Source: Bacteroidota bacterium
GTDB lineage: Bacteria > Bacteroidota > Bacteroidia > Chitinophagales > Saprospiraceae
NCBI GenBank assembly: GCA_024743405.1
Contig: JANSWP010000006.1
Location: forward strand, 1 to 64,000
Direction: 5' to 3'
DNA: 64,000 nt
In this document: piece after piece, positions 42,395 to 51,100 of the stretch
How positions within the stretch are numbered: the stretch's first letter is position 1
Layout of the letters: each line of letters starts with the position of its first letter
Translations under genes and position numbers: made by a program
Notes under the pieces: generated by a model
Seen by the model: only the letters and a program-made list of their open reading frames with translations
Database searches by the model: none
Told to the model about the DNA's origin: nothing

Positions 42395-43882
42395 ATGCAA
42401 AAGTTGGTTTTCATCTTTCAAAGACTAAATCTTTTTTTAGGAGTCCTGAGTTTTCTAAACTTTAAAAAGTTAGTAACTCCTTTTTTATCGGGGTTTTCAG
42501 GCATCTTTTTTCTATTGGTTCTTCAGACTAATCTTCATGCGAGTGTCGATTATGTTTTTATTGAAAATATTGAAGTCACGGGGCAAAAAAGAACGAAGCC
42601 AAATATTATACTTCGTGAGTTAGACATAACCGTTGGGGACACTATTTCGCTGTCTAACCTAACCGAAAGAATAGAATGGAACCAACAATTATTAATGAAT
42701 ACAGGTCTCTTTACGAAAGCAAAAATAAATTTTAAAAATTGGGAAGGAGGGACAAATCGTGTCAGGTTACTCATAGAGGTATCAGAAAATTGGTTTGTTT
42801 ACCCGGTTCCGATTTTTGAATTAGCTGATAGAAATTTTAACGTTTGGTGGGAAACCTATAATCATTCTTTAAAGCGTGTCAATTTTGGGGTTCGTTTTTA
42901 TCATATCAATTTGACTGGTCGAAAAGACTTAATGAAACTGGTTGCTCAATATGGTTTTACCCAAAAATATGAGATTGAATATACGCTTCCTTTTATTAAT
43001 AAAAAACAGTCATTAGGACTTTTTACCAACTTTTTATATACTCGAAATAAAGAATTGGGCTACACAACTTTGGAAAATAAATTACAATTTTTTCGAGACG
43101 ATGAGGATGTTTTATTAAAACGATTTAGAGGTGGTTTAGGGATTATTCATCGTCCAGATTTATTTTTTTCTCAAAGTTTGGTTCTCAACTATCATCAAAA
43201 TGAATTACACGAAAGTGTTCCTTTAGAGCTCAATGATGATTTCTTTTTGGATGGTTTGAAACAGCGGTACTTTTCATTGATTTATGAGACATCGCTAGAT
43301 AGAAGAAATATTCGTGCTTACCCTACAAAAGGATATTTTTTATCTTTTTTGGCGCAAAAGGATGGTTTTGGTTTTTTCGATAACCTCAATGCTTTCTACC
43401 TTACAGGTTATGCAGAAAAATATTTCCTGCTTAATGAAAAATGGAATTTGAGACAAACAGCCAAAGGTCGGATCGCTTTAGTTCGTGAAAAACAACCTTA
43501 CAATAACAGTGTCGCATTGGGGTATGAATTGGACTATATTCGAGGGTATGAGTTTTATGTGATTGATGGATTGGACTATGCTTATTCCAAAACGAGTCTC
43601 CGTTTTCGATTGGCTTCCTGGAAATATGATTTTGGAAAATACATGCCCATTAAAGCATTTAAAGTAATGCCCATTAAACTTTATCTCGCAGTCAATAATG
43701 ATTTTGGTTTTGTCAATAATCCATTTTACGGAGAAAATAATTCTTTGAGCAATGAGCTATTATGGGGTTATGGAGTCGGATTGGATCTAGTGATTTATAA
43801 TGACAAAGTCTTCCAATTCGAATATAGTGCAAATCGCTTGGGAGAACATGGATTTTTCTTACATTGGGAATTCAACTTCTAG
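42395..43882 (+). CDS. Omp85/BamA-like outer-membrane barrel with one POTRA domain
   Basis: This 495-residue protein has a hydrophobic N-terminus with probable signal cleavage near residue 50 (NLHAS). One POTRA-like domain follows (about 52-130; FIENIEVTGQKRTKPNIILREL, LLMNTGLFTKAKINF). The remainder is a beta-barrel with amphipathic strands ending LHWEFNF, a typical barrel end with C-terminal Phe. One POTRA is fewer than the five of BamA, so it is a shorter Omp85 relative with unknown client. Its last bases come 5 nt before the preferred nadK start, so the two are co-transcribed. Confidence 0.85.
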   Translation: MQKLVFIFQRLNLFLGVLSFLNFKKLVTPFLSGFSGIFFLLVLQTNLHASVDYVFIENIEVTGQKRTKPNIILRELDITVGDTISLSNLTERIEWNQQLLMNTGLFTKAKINFKNWEGGTNRVRLLIEVSENWFVYPVPIFELADRNFNVWWETYNHSLKRVNFGVRFYHINLTGRKDLMKLVAQYGFTQKYEIEYTLPFINKKQSLGLFTNFLYTRNKELGYTTLENKLQFFRDDEDVLLKRFRGGLGIIHRPDLFFSQSLVLNYHQNELHESVPLELNDDFFLDGLKQRYFSLIYETSLDRRNIRAYPTKGYFLSFLAQKDGFGFFDNLNAFYLTGYAEKYFLLNEKWNLRQTAKGRIALVREKQPYNNSVALGYELDYIRGYEFYVIDGLDYAYSKTSLRFRLASWKYDFGKYMPIKAFKVMPIKLYLAVNNDFGFVNNPFYGENNSLSNELLWGYGVGLDLVIYNDKVFQFEYSANRLGEHGFFLHWEFNF

Positions 43883-43887
43883 AGTAT

Positions 43888-44772
43888 ATGAGAGTAGTCG
43901 TTTTTAGTAAGCTTTTAAAACAAAAGGATATTCCTTACGTGCAAACACTTTTTGATGTTCTGCATGAATTCGGAATTGCAGTCTATGTATTCAAACCCTA
44001 TTTAGATGCGCTGCAAGGTCATATCGATTTTAAAAGCAACGTTGGGGTATTTGAAGGTTATTTGGATTTCAAAATATTGAATTACGACTTCTTAATTACA
44101 CTTGGAGGAGATGGGACAATTTTGGGTGCTACGACATTAGTCCGAGATAGTAATGTCCCTATTTTGGGGATTAACTTAGGGCGATTGGGTTTTTTAGCAA
44201 GTGTGAGTAAAAATAGAATTCAAGAGGCCATAGAGTTATTGATAAATGGACATTATACCCTAGAAGAAAGAACTACCATTTACTTAGAATCGAATAATCC
44301 GCTGTTTGGAGAAGTCAAGTTTGCTTTAAATGATTTTACACTCTTGAAACGGGATACGTCTTCCATGATTACCATTCATACTTTTATTAATGGAGCATAT
44401 ATGAATACTTATTGGGCTGATGGAATTATACTTGCAACACCCACAGGATCAACAGGTTATTCGTTGAGTTGTGGAGGTCCTATCATTTTTCCAAATTCTG
44501 GAAATTTCGTAATTACACCAGTCGCTCCGCATAATTTAAATGTTCGACCCATTGTTATTTCCGATGATTCTGTCGTTTCTTTTGAGGTTGAAGGGCGAGC
44601 TCAAGATTTTTTAGTGACGCTTGATTCAAGGATTGAAAAGGTAACTTCGGATGATCAGCTGGCGGTTAGAAAAGGTGATTTTAGGCTTAAATTAGTTCAA
44701 TTGCAGGATATTGGCTTTATTGAAACTATCCGTAATAAATTGACTTGGGGGAAAGATGAAAGAAATCATTAA
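43888..44772 (+). CDS. nadK: NAD kinase NadK
   Basis: This protein of about 294 residues phosphorylates NAD to NADP with ATP. LGGDGTILGATTL is the GGDGT motif, ILGINLGRLGFLASV follows, and PTGSTGYSLSCGGPI is the second conserved motif; GRAQDFLVTLDS lies in the C-terminal beta-rich domain. ATG 43888 is preferred because it starts just before the first strand MRVVVFSK; a longer frame from 43864 would overlap the barrel gene. The stop codon's last base is the first base of a palindromic element. Confidence 0.96.
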   Translation: MRVVVFSKLLKQKDIPYVQTLFDVLHEFGIAVYVFKPYLDALQGHIDFKSNVGVFEGYLDFKILNYDFLITLGGDGTILGATTLVRDSNVPILGINLGRLGFLASVSKNRIQEAIELLINGHYTLEERTTIYLESNNPLFGEVKFALNDFTLLKRDTSSMITIHTFINGAYMNTYWADGIILATPTGSTGYSLSCGGPIIFPNSGNFVITPVAPHNLNVRPIVISDDSVVSFEVEGRAQDFLVTLDSRIEKVTSDDQLAVRKGDFRLKLVQLQDIGFIETIRNKLTWGKDERNH

Positions 44773-44932
44773 GGAACCTGTAAAGAATAACTTATAACAT
44801 TAGGCGGATTATTTTGATTTTATCTTTCGTTAAAAATACTCGCCGTAGCGAGGCTATGCCTGCGTTTTTTGCCTCGGCTAAAACCAAAATATTCTCCCCA
44901 AACCTTTATAACTTATTCTTTACACGTTCCTA
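44772..44932 (+). repeat. 161-nt palindromic 3'-UTR element, copy B (complete, reference copy)
   Basis: Arms at 44772-44797 and 44907-44932 match at 24 of 26 positions. The first arm starts on the last base of the nadK TAA stop. An inner inverted repeat (TATTTTGATTTT with AAAACCAAAATA) and a core at 44852-44873 (with GGCTATGCC, TGCG and a T run) lie between. This copy aligns with the other full copies in length and core offsets, and with copy D also in part of the arm (TAAAGAATAACT). No separate terminator is clear between it and the gene at 45037. Confidence 0.85.
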
Positions 44933-45036
44933 AGCACGCTAACTTTATTTATGACGCATTCCTTATGTGATTGTGTATCATTTTAAAAAAAATTGGTAAG
45001 AATCAATTTCTTGATTAACTCTCGATCTGAAGTAAT

Positions 45037-45792
45037 ATGAATGCTGAAATTCAACACAATGGGAAAAAATACTCTGTTGATTTTTCAAATCCACTTGATA
45101 TTTCCATTCCAATTAATAATGGTCTAAATAACCCCAATTGCTTTTATGCACCACCACCTGAATTTTTTCCTGTCAGAACAGAAAATTTTATAGGCTCTCG
45201 AGCGGAAGGAGGGCTTTTGAATTTTTTTAATGTAAAAATTAATCCGCATGGGAATGGGACACATACGGAATGTGTTGGGCATATCGCAAAGGAAAAATTC
45301 ACCATTAATCAAATCTTTAAAAAATTCCATTTTTTTTGTGAATTAGTGAGTATCTTACCAAGAAAGACAGATGCTGGTGATAGAGTGATTTTTCGTGACC
45401 AATTAATAGAAATATTTGAAGGGAAAGCAACCAAAGCAGTGGTTATTCGCACCTACCCCAATGATGACTTGAAATTAACAACCAATCATTCTAATGCAAA
45501 TCCGCCTTATATGCATCACGAAGCGGTAAGGTATTTGGTTGAATGTGGAGTAGAACATTTGTTAATTGATTTGCCATCTGTAGATAGAGAAGAGGACGAT
45601 GGTTTATTACTTGCACATAAGGCATTCTGGCAATATCCAGACAATGTGCGTAAAAATTGTACGATTAGTGAGCTGATCTATGCAAAGAATGAGATCAAAG
45701 ATGGTCTTTACTTGTTGAATATTCAAATTGCCAGTTTCGAACTAGATGTTAGTCCTAGTAAACCGATTTTGTATAAATTAAAAAACGTTTAA
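45037..45792 (+). CDS. Cyclase-family protein (kynurenine formamidase-like)
   Basis: This 251-residue member of the cyclase family keeps the metal-binding pattern in a form HGNGTHTECVGH (about residues 68-79), with Glu in place of the usual Asp. Later residues LIDLPSVDREEDDG and HKAFWQYP are in keeping with the family's second half. The substrate is unknown and no tryptophan-degradation genes are nearby. It follows nadK after 264 bp that hold the palindromic element, and is 15 nt ahead of a small membrane-protein gene with which it is probably co-transcribed. Confidence 0.8.
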   Translation: MNAEIQHNGKKYSVDFSNPLDISIPINNGLNNPNCFYAPPPEFFPVRTENFIGSRAEGGLLNFFNVKINPHGNGTHTECVGHIAKEKFTINQIFKKFHFFCELVSILPRKTDAGDRVIFRDQLIEIFEGKATKAVVIRTYPNDDLKLTTNHSNANPPYMHHEAVRYLVECGVEHLLIDLPSVDREEDDGLLLAHKAFWQYPDNVRKNCTISELIYAKNEIKDGLYLLNIQIASFELDVSPSKPILYKLKNV

Positions 45793-45807
45793 TGAAGATT
45801 TTATAAA

Positions 45808-46464
45808 ATGAATTATCCTGAAATATATCGTTCTAAAGTTTATGAAGGTTTCAAGGAAATCGAGCCGAATGATTATAGAGAATTAATTCATTATTTTGAG
45901 ATCAATGAAAAACGGATAAAAAAGCTAGAGTTTGAACCCTACTTCGAAATATTAGTCACTTATATTAATGCACTTTTTGAATTTGAAAAATTCCTCAAGC
46001 ACCTTGAAGTAGTCGATCTGGCGATTGAAGCTTCTATAGCTAACAATATCAAATGGTTCGGGGATGAAGATATTTATCGAACCCTTCTTTATCAAAAAGC
46101 AGTTGCTTCATTTCGTACTTTGCAATTTACTCGCTCAGATCATATCTTAAGAGAATTAATTCGAATGGATGTGAATGACGAAAATTCAACGCTGTTGTTA
46201 GAAAAGACTTTAAAGTCAATTCACCCTGCTTTTCTTCAAAAAACTCGTGCTGCGGGTATTCTACTTTTTTTCGTTTCTGCAATAGTTATTTGCCTAGAAG
46301 TTATTTTGTTCAGAACACTAATGCCTGATTGGCTTTCCTCTATCGAAATAATAAGAAATGTACTCTTTTTATCTGGTTGGATAGTTTTATCTCTTGGTGA
46401 ATTGAAACACTATTTGAATGTCAAAAAGGAAATAAATCATTTCATTCATTCACTTTCTAAATAG
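45808..46464 (+). CDS. Membrane protein of unknown function
   Basis: This 218-residue protein has a long helical, cytoplasmic N-terminal part (1-140) rich in Glu, Leu and Phe, possibly TPR-like, followed by two hydrophobic helices (about 148-166 and 184-200) and a short tail. No family is recognised. Sequence hints of repeats (FEKFLKHLEVVDLAIEAS, YQKAVASFRTLQFTRSDHILREL) suggest protein-protein contact. It follows the cyclase-family gene by 15 nt and ends 6 nt before the convergent cytochrome P450 gene, leaving no room for a separate terminator. Confidence 0.7.
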   Translation: MNYPEIYRSKVYEGFKEIEPNDYRELIHYFEINEKRIKKLEFEPYFEILVTYINALFEFEKFLKHLEVVDLAIEASIANNIKWFGDEDIYRTLLYQKAVASFRTLQFTRSDHILRELIRMDVNDENSTLLLEKTLKSIHPAFLQKTRAAGILLFFVSAIVICLEVILFRTLMPDWLSSIEIIRNVLFLSGWIVLSLGELKHYLNVKKEINHFIHSLSK

Positions 46465-46470
46465 CGCTTT

Positions 46471-47814
46471 CTAAGCATTCCATAATTTCATTTTAATGCC
46501 ATATTTGGGTTTCAGAGTTATCAGAGGATTTGGCTCTATTGGGTGATTTTCATCTAATCCAAATCGAAATTTTTTTATCCACATTGCTAATATTAATTGC
46601 ATTTCCATCATCGCAAAGTGATTTCCAATACACATTCTTGAACCTGCACCAAATGGCATGTAAGCCAGTCTAGGTCTAACTTTTACCTGCTCAGGGTCAA
46701 AACGAGAAGGGTTAAATTCTTCGGGGTTTTTCCAAAACTTAGCATTTCGATGGACGGCATAAATGCTTATGTAAATTATAGATTTTCGAGGGATCTTATA
46801 TCCAATTATTTCATCGGCTTCGATGTTTTCGCGGCCAATGCCATAGGCTGGAGGGTAAAGCCTCATGCCTTCTTCAATGACTTGTTGAGTGTATCTTAGA
46901 TTTCGTATGTTCTCAAAAGTTGGGAGATCGTCTCCCAAATTAGCATCGACTTCTTCTCTAATTTTTTCAATAATATCTGGTCTATTTGCTATGGCATATA
47001 ACGTCCATGCTAAAGCATTGGCAGATGTTTCATGTCCTGCTGAATAAAGGGTTATAGCTTCGTCTCGCAGTTGTTGATCATTCATTCCTTCCCCTGTTTC
47101 TTCATCTCTAGCCATCAAGAGCATCGTTAATAAGTCAGCTGGAGGATTAGGATCATTTCTTCTTTCTTCAATCAAATTAAGAATATTCGCATCAAAGGTT
47201 TTCATCGTTTTTTTGAATCGTCGATGGTGCCCATTGACATAATTTAGAGGGATTAAATGAGGACTAGTTACTCGATTCATAATATAATTTTGAGCAACTT
47301 CCATGGTTTCATACATCTCTTTTTGACTCGCAGGGTTCTTGGAACTAAAAAGGGTTTTTAAAACAATATCCGCAGTGATATTCATCATCTCTTTAGTCAG
47401 GTCAATGTCTTCCTTTGACTGAATTTGTAGGGCTAAATTTTCTAGATAATTTTTTGCCACCTCACCCATTGTTTTGAAAAGCCCCTCCATTTGTTTTTTA
47501 TAAAAAATAGGTTGTATTAGTCTTCTTTGGTGGCGCCAAAAATCTCTTTCACTTGTAACTAAACCATTACCCAAAGCTTGTTTTAGTTGATCATAAGCAG
47601 GGCTTTTTTTATAGTTTTTTTGATTCGTATTTAACACATGACGGATGGCTTCTAAATCTGTCAGAATGAACATTTTTCGGAAATAAAATGGGACTCTAAA
47701 AAAACCACCTAGTTTATTTGACTGTTCAACAGTGAATTTAAGTGGATCCATTAAAAATTCCTTTCCACGAATTAATGATTGATTACTTTTGAATACCGGG
47801 ATTTGAGTCGCCAT
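46471..47814 (-). CDS. Cytochrome P450
   Basis: This 447-residue cytochrome P450 monooxygenase has the I-helix AGHETSANALAWTLY with its Thr/Ser pair, the K-helix EGMR (Glu-X-X-Arg), the meander PSRFDPEQ and the heme loop FGAGSRMCIGN, whose Cys395 ligates iron. It has no signal or membrane anchor, unlike eukaryotic microsomal P450s, so it is soluble. It would hydroxylate a hydrophobic substrate such as a fatty acid or terpenoid; which one is unknown. Redox partners are not coded next to it, although ferredoxin-linked enzymes occur at the end of the window. It is divergent from the C25 peptidase gene. Confidence 0.93.
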   Translation of the reverse strand: MATQIPVFKSNQSLIRGKEFLMDPLKFTVEQSNKLGGFFRVPFYFRKMFILTDLEAIRHVLNTNQKNYKKSPAYDQLKQALGNGLVTSERDFWRHQRRLIQPIFYKKQMEGLFKTMGEVAKNYLENLALQIQSKEDIDLTKEMMNITADIVLKTLFSSKNPASQKEMYETMEVAQNYIMNRVTSPHLIPLNYVNGHHRRFKKTMKTFDANILNLIEERRNDPNPPADLLTMLLMARDEETGEGMNDQQLRDEAITLYSAGHETSANALAWTLYAIANRPDIIEKIREEVDANLGDDLPTFENIRNLRYTQQVIEEGMRLYPPAYGIGRENIEADEIIGYKIPRKSIIYISIYAVHRNAKFWKNPEEFNPSRFDPEQVKVRPRLAYMPFGAGSRMCIGNHFAMMEMQLILAMWIKKFRFGLDENHPIEPNPLITLKPKYGIKMKLWNA

Positions 47815-48141
47815 TTTTTAAAGATTTTGAATGATATAACTTCTTGGTTTTTTGAAATGTAAACAAAACACAATTATTATTTATTGCTTTTGTGAAATTG
47901 AAAAATCCAATTTAGAATTGATTTAAAAAGCCACACTTTTTTTAATTATGCCATAGAATAATACAGATTTGTGGTTTTTGAAGGTCTTCAATCTAACTTT
48001 CTATAGGAATTGAGCCCCTTTTGGGCTAATACATTTGAGTTAATACTTTAATTTTGAACTCAAATTGAAATAACCTCAATTACAGAGTGTTCGTTTTAAC
48101 AAAAAAGTACTTGAATTATGCTCGAAAAATATCCAAAGAAC
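47815..48141. other. Gap between P450 and C25 peptidase genes
   Basis: AT-rich intergenic DNA of about 327 bp carrying the promoters of both divergent genes. It contains two perfect -7 elements for the plus-strand gene and a small hairpin AGCCCCTTTTGGGCT (48013-48027) just ahead of the first one. On the minus side, TACATTTC-like sequence is only a partial promoter match. Nothing else is seen. Confidence 0.5.
48030..48056 (+). promoter_or_regulatory. Tandem -7 promoter elements before the C25 peptidase gene
   Basis: TACATTTG (48030-48037) and TAATTTTG (48049-48056) both match TAnnTTTG exactly. For the first, a TTG lies 17 nt upstream; for the second, a TTTTG lies 25 nt upstream. Neither spacing is ideal, so the element actually used is uncertain. 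Confidence 0.4.
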
Positions 48142-51100
48142 ATGAAATACTTATTTACATTCTTCATTTTATTTTCATTTAATTTTTTCCTTTCTGCTCA
48201 AATGTGGAACGGACAAGATACGCTCTATGGAAATGAATGGATTGATTATGATCAATCCTATCTTAAAATAGAAGTAGCTGAAGATGGGATTTATAAAATC
48301 CCATATGGATTGATCCAAAATGAAATCCCTTCAAATATTGAAGGTAAGCACTTTCAATTATATTACCTTGGACAAGAAGTCCCTATCTATACATCTAATG
48401 AAGGTACTTTAAGTACAGATGATTTTATTGAGTTTTTTGGAAGAAAGAATAGAAGTGAACTTGACCAATATTTGTTTAGTAACCCTTCAGAAGAATTATT
48501 GAATCCAGATTTTAGTATGTTTACTGATACAAGTGCTTATTTTTTGACATGGAATGATGAAAGTATTCAAAACGAAAGATACGATGAAGTTCAAAATAAT
48601 ATTGCCGGTCTGACTCAACCAGAGCCATTTTTCTTGTACGAATCGAATAATATATACGCTGATGAGAGTATTAAAAAAACCGCGAATTTCAGTGGAGCGA
48701 ATGTTAGTACATCTACTTTCGATGAGGGACAAGGCTATTCAAGTCCACTTACTCAACATCAAACTTTTACGCTGAATCTGCCTCAATTCTTTCCTCAAGG
48801 TGTAAATGAAATACCCTTAAATATTAGAACTTATGGACAAGCTATTGGAAGTTTTCAAGATTCCATCACACTAAATGGTGAAGAGGTTTTACGTTTAGAC
48901 TATGTTGGTAATGAATTGAATGATCATACATTAATGCTTCCAATTGATCAGTTCTCAGAAATAAATACTATAAGTGTAACAGGGCTTAAAGCGTCAAGTG
49001 GTAATAGCAGTAGAGTTTCAGTTTCTAAAATAAATGTGACCTATCCGCGTACTTTCGATTTTGAAAATTCAAATTCATTTCGATTTAAAATAGCTGCTTC
49101 TAGCACAATTAAGTATTTAGAAATCCAAAATTTTAATTCGGGAGATAATCCGATTTTATATGATTTAACTAATAGTTTTAGATTGGAGGCAACGGTTGAA
49201 TCAGGTATAGTAAAAGTAGCTTTACCTCCTTCTCCAACTCTGCGTGAATTAATTTTGGTAAATGGGAATGAATTGAATCAAGTTGGTGATTTTGAGGATA
49301 CAAATTTTATTAATTATTGGGAAGTAGAAGGCAATTTTATCATGATTAGTCACCCTGCCTTATTTGATGACGGGAGCGGTAAAAATTGGGTTCAGAATTA
49401 TGCTGATTACCGACGCTCGACAGCTGGTGGAAATTATGAATCAATTATTGTTGATATAAATCAACTATATGAACAATTTTCTTACGGGGTTAAACGACAT
49501 AGTATTTCTATTCGAAATTTCGGGCATTTTATTAAGAAAAATTGGTCAAATCCAAAGTATGTTTTTCTTGTAGGGAAAGCAAGACAATATCCAGATGTTA
49601 GAAGTAAAGATCAATTAGCTGATCAATATTTAAAAAACTTTTTTCTGCCTACTTTTGGAACTCCAGGTGGAGATAATTTACTATTAGCCACTCCAGGTAC
49701 GAGATACCCGATTATTCCTATTGGTCGATTGGCCGTTACAACGGGGAAGCACGTCGAAATTTATTACAATAAGGTAGTGGAATTTGAATCAACAAAAAAC
49801 CTTCCTCAGACTTTGACTGACAAAGGATGGATGAAAAATATTCTTCACTTAGGAGGAGGAGGAATCGGCGATCAGCAGAGCATTAAAAATCATTTAAATA
49901 TTTTTGAAAACACTATTGAAAATAGTGATTTTGCTGCCAATGTTACTTCATTCTTTAAAACTAGTTCAGACCCGATTCAAGGACCTCAATCAGAAAGCTT
50001 ATTTAGAGTCATTAATGGTGGAACCTCTATTATTACGTTCTTTGGACATTCTAATCCCAATGGATTTGACTTTCAAGTTGATTCTCCTCAATCATATAAT
50101 AACAAAGCAAAATATCCCTTAATGTTCTCTTTTGGATGTTTTTCAGGTCAATGTCATTTAGATGGAACAGGAGTCGGTGAAAGGTTTGTTTTAGCAGAAG
50201 AAAGTGGAGCAATTGCATACATCGCAAGCAGTGGTTATGGTTTTATTAGTTCTCTTGGCACCTTCGGAAATGACTATTATGGAAAGATTGGAAACTCGAT
50301 GTATGGAGCAGGAATTGGAGATGTATTACAATCGACATTAACTCAATTAAGTCCATCAGGATGGATTGGAGATAGGACTTTAGCTTCTCAATCGACTTTA
50401 CAAGGGGATCCATCTCTTCGGTTGAATGCACATGAGGGTAGTGATTTTTTAGTTGATGTCAGTACCGTTTCTCATGAACCTTCGCTTATTAACCTCCAAT
50501 CAGAAGACATAATATTAAATTTCGATATTCATAATATTGGTAAAGGGAATAAGGATTCATTTGAATTAAAAATTAATCAGGAATTACCTACTGGGGAATT
50601 GGTTAATTTAATGATAGATCAGGTCAATGTACCATATTTCAAAGAAAGTTTTTCTTATAAAATCCCAACAATTAATCAACCTGATGTTGTTGGACAAAAT
50701 TATTATCATATTAGTGTTGACTCTGATGAAAGTATTGATGAGCTGCCAAATCCAAATGCAGAGTCAAATAATGATTTAGTTAATGCTTCTGGTAGGAAGG
50801 GTTTTCCTGTTTTAATTTTATCGAATGATTTGGTTCCAATTTATCCACGAGACTTCTCTATAGTTGATAATCCCGATTTGACGTTGACGGCAACTACAGC
50901 TGATGTTTTTGCACCAGAACAAGTTTTTTATTTTGAAATTGATTCTACTGAAAATTTTGATAGTGATTTCAAGCAACGACTGGAGGTTGTAGGAAGTGGA
51001 GGGGTATTGAAATGGAAACCAAATATTAGCTATGAAAACGAAAAGGTATACTATTGGAGAGTTAGCCCTGACAGTACTAGCGCTGATGTTGGATATAGAT

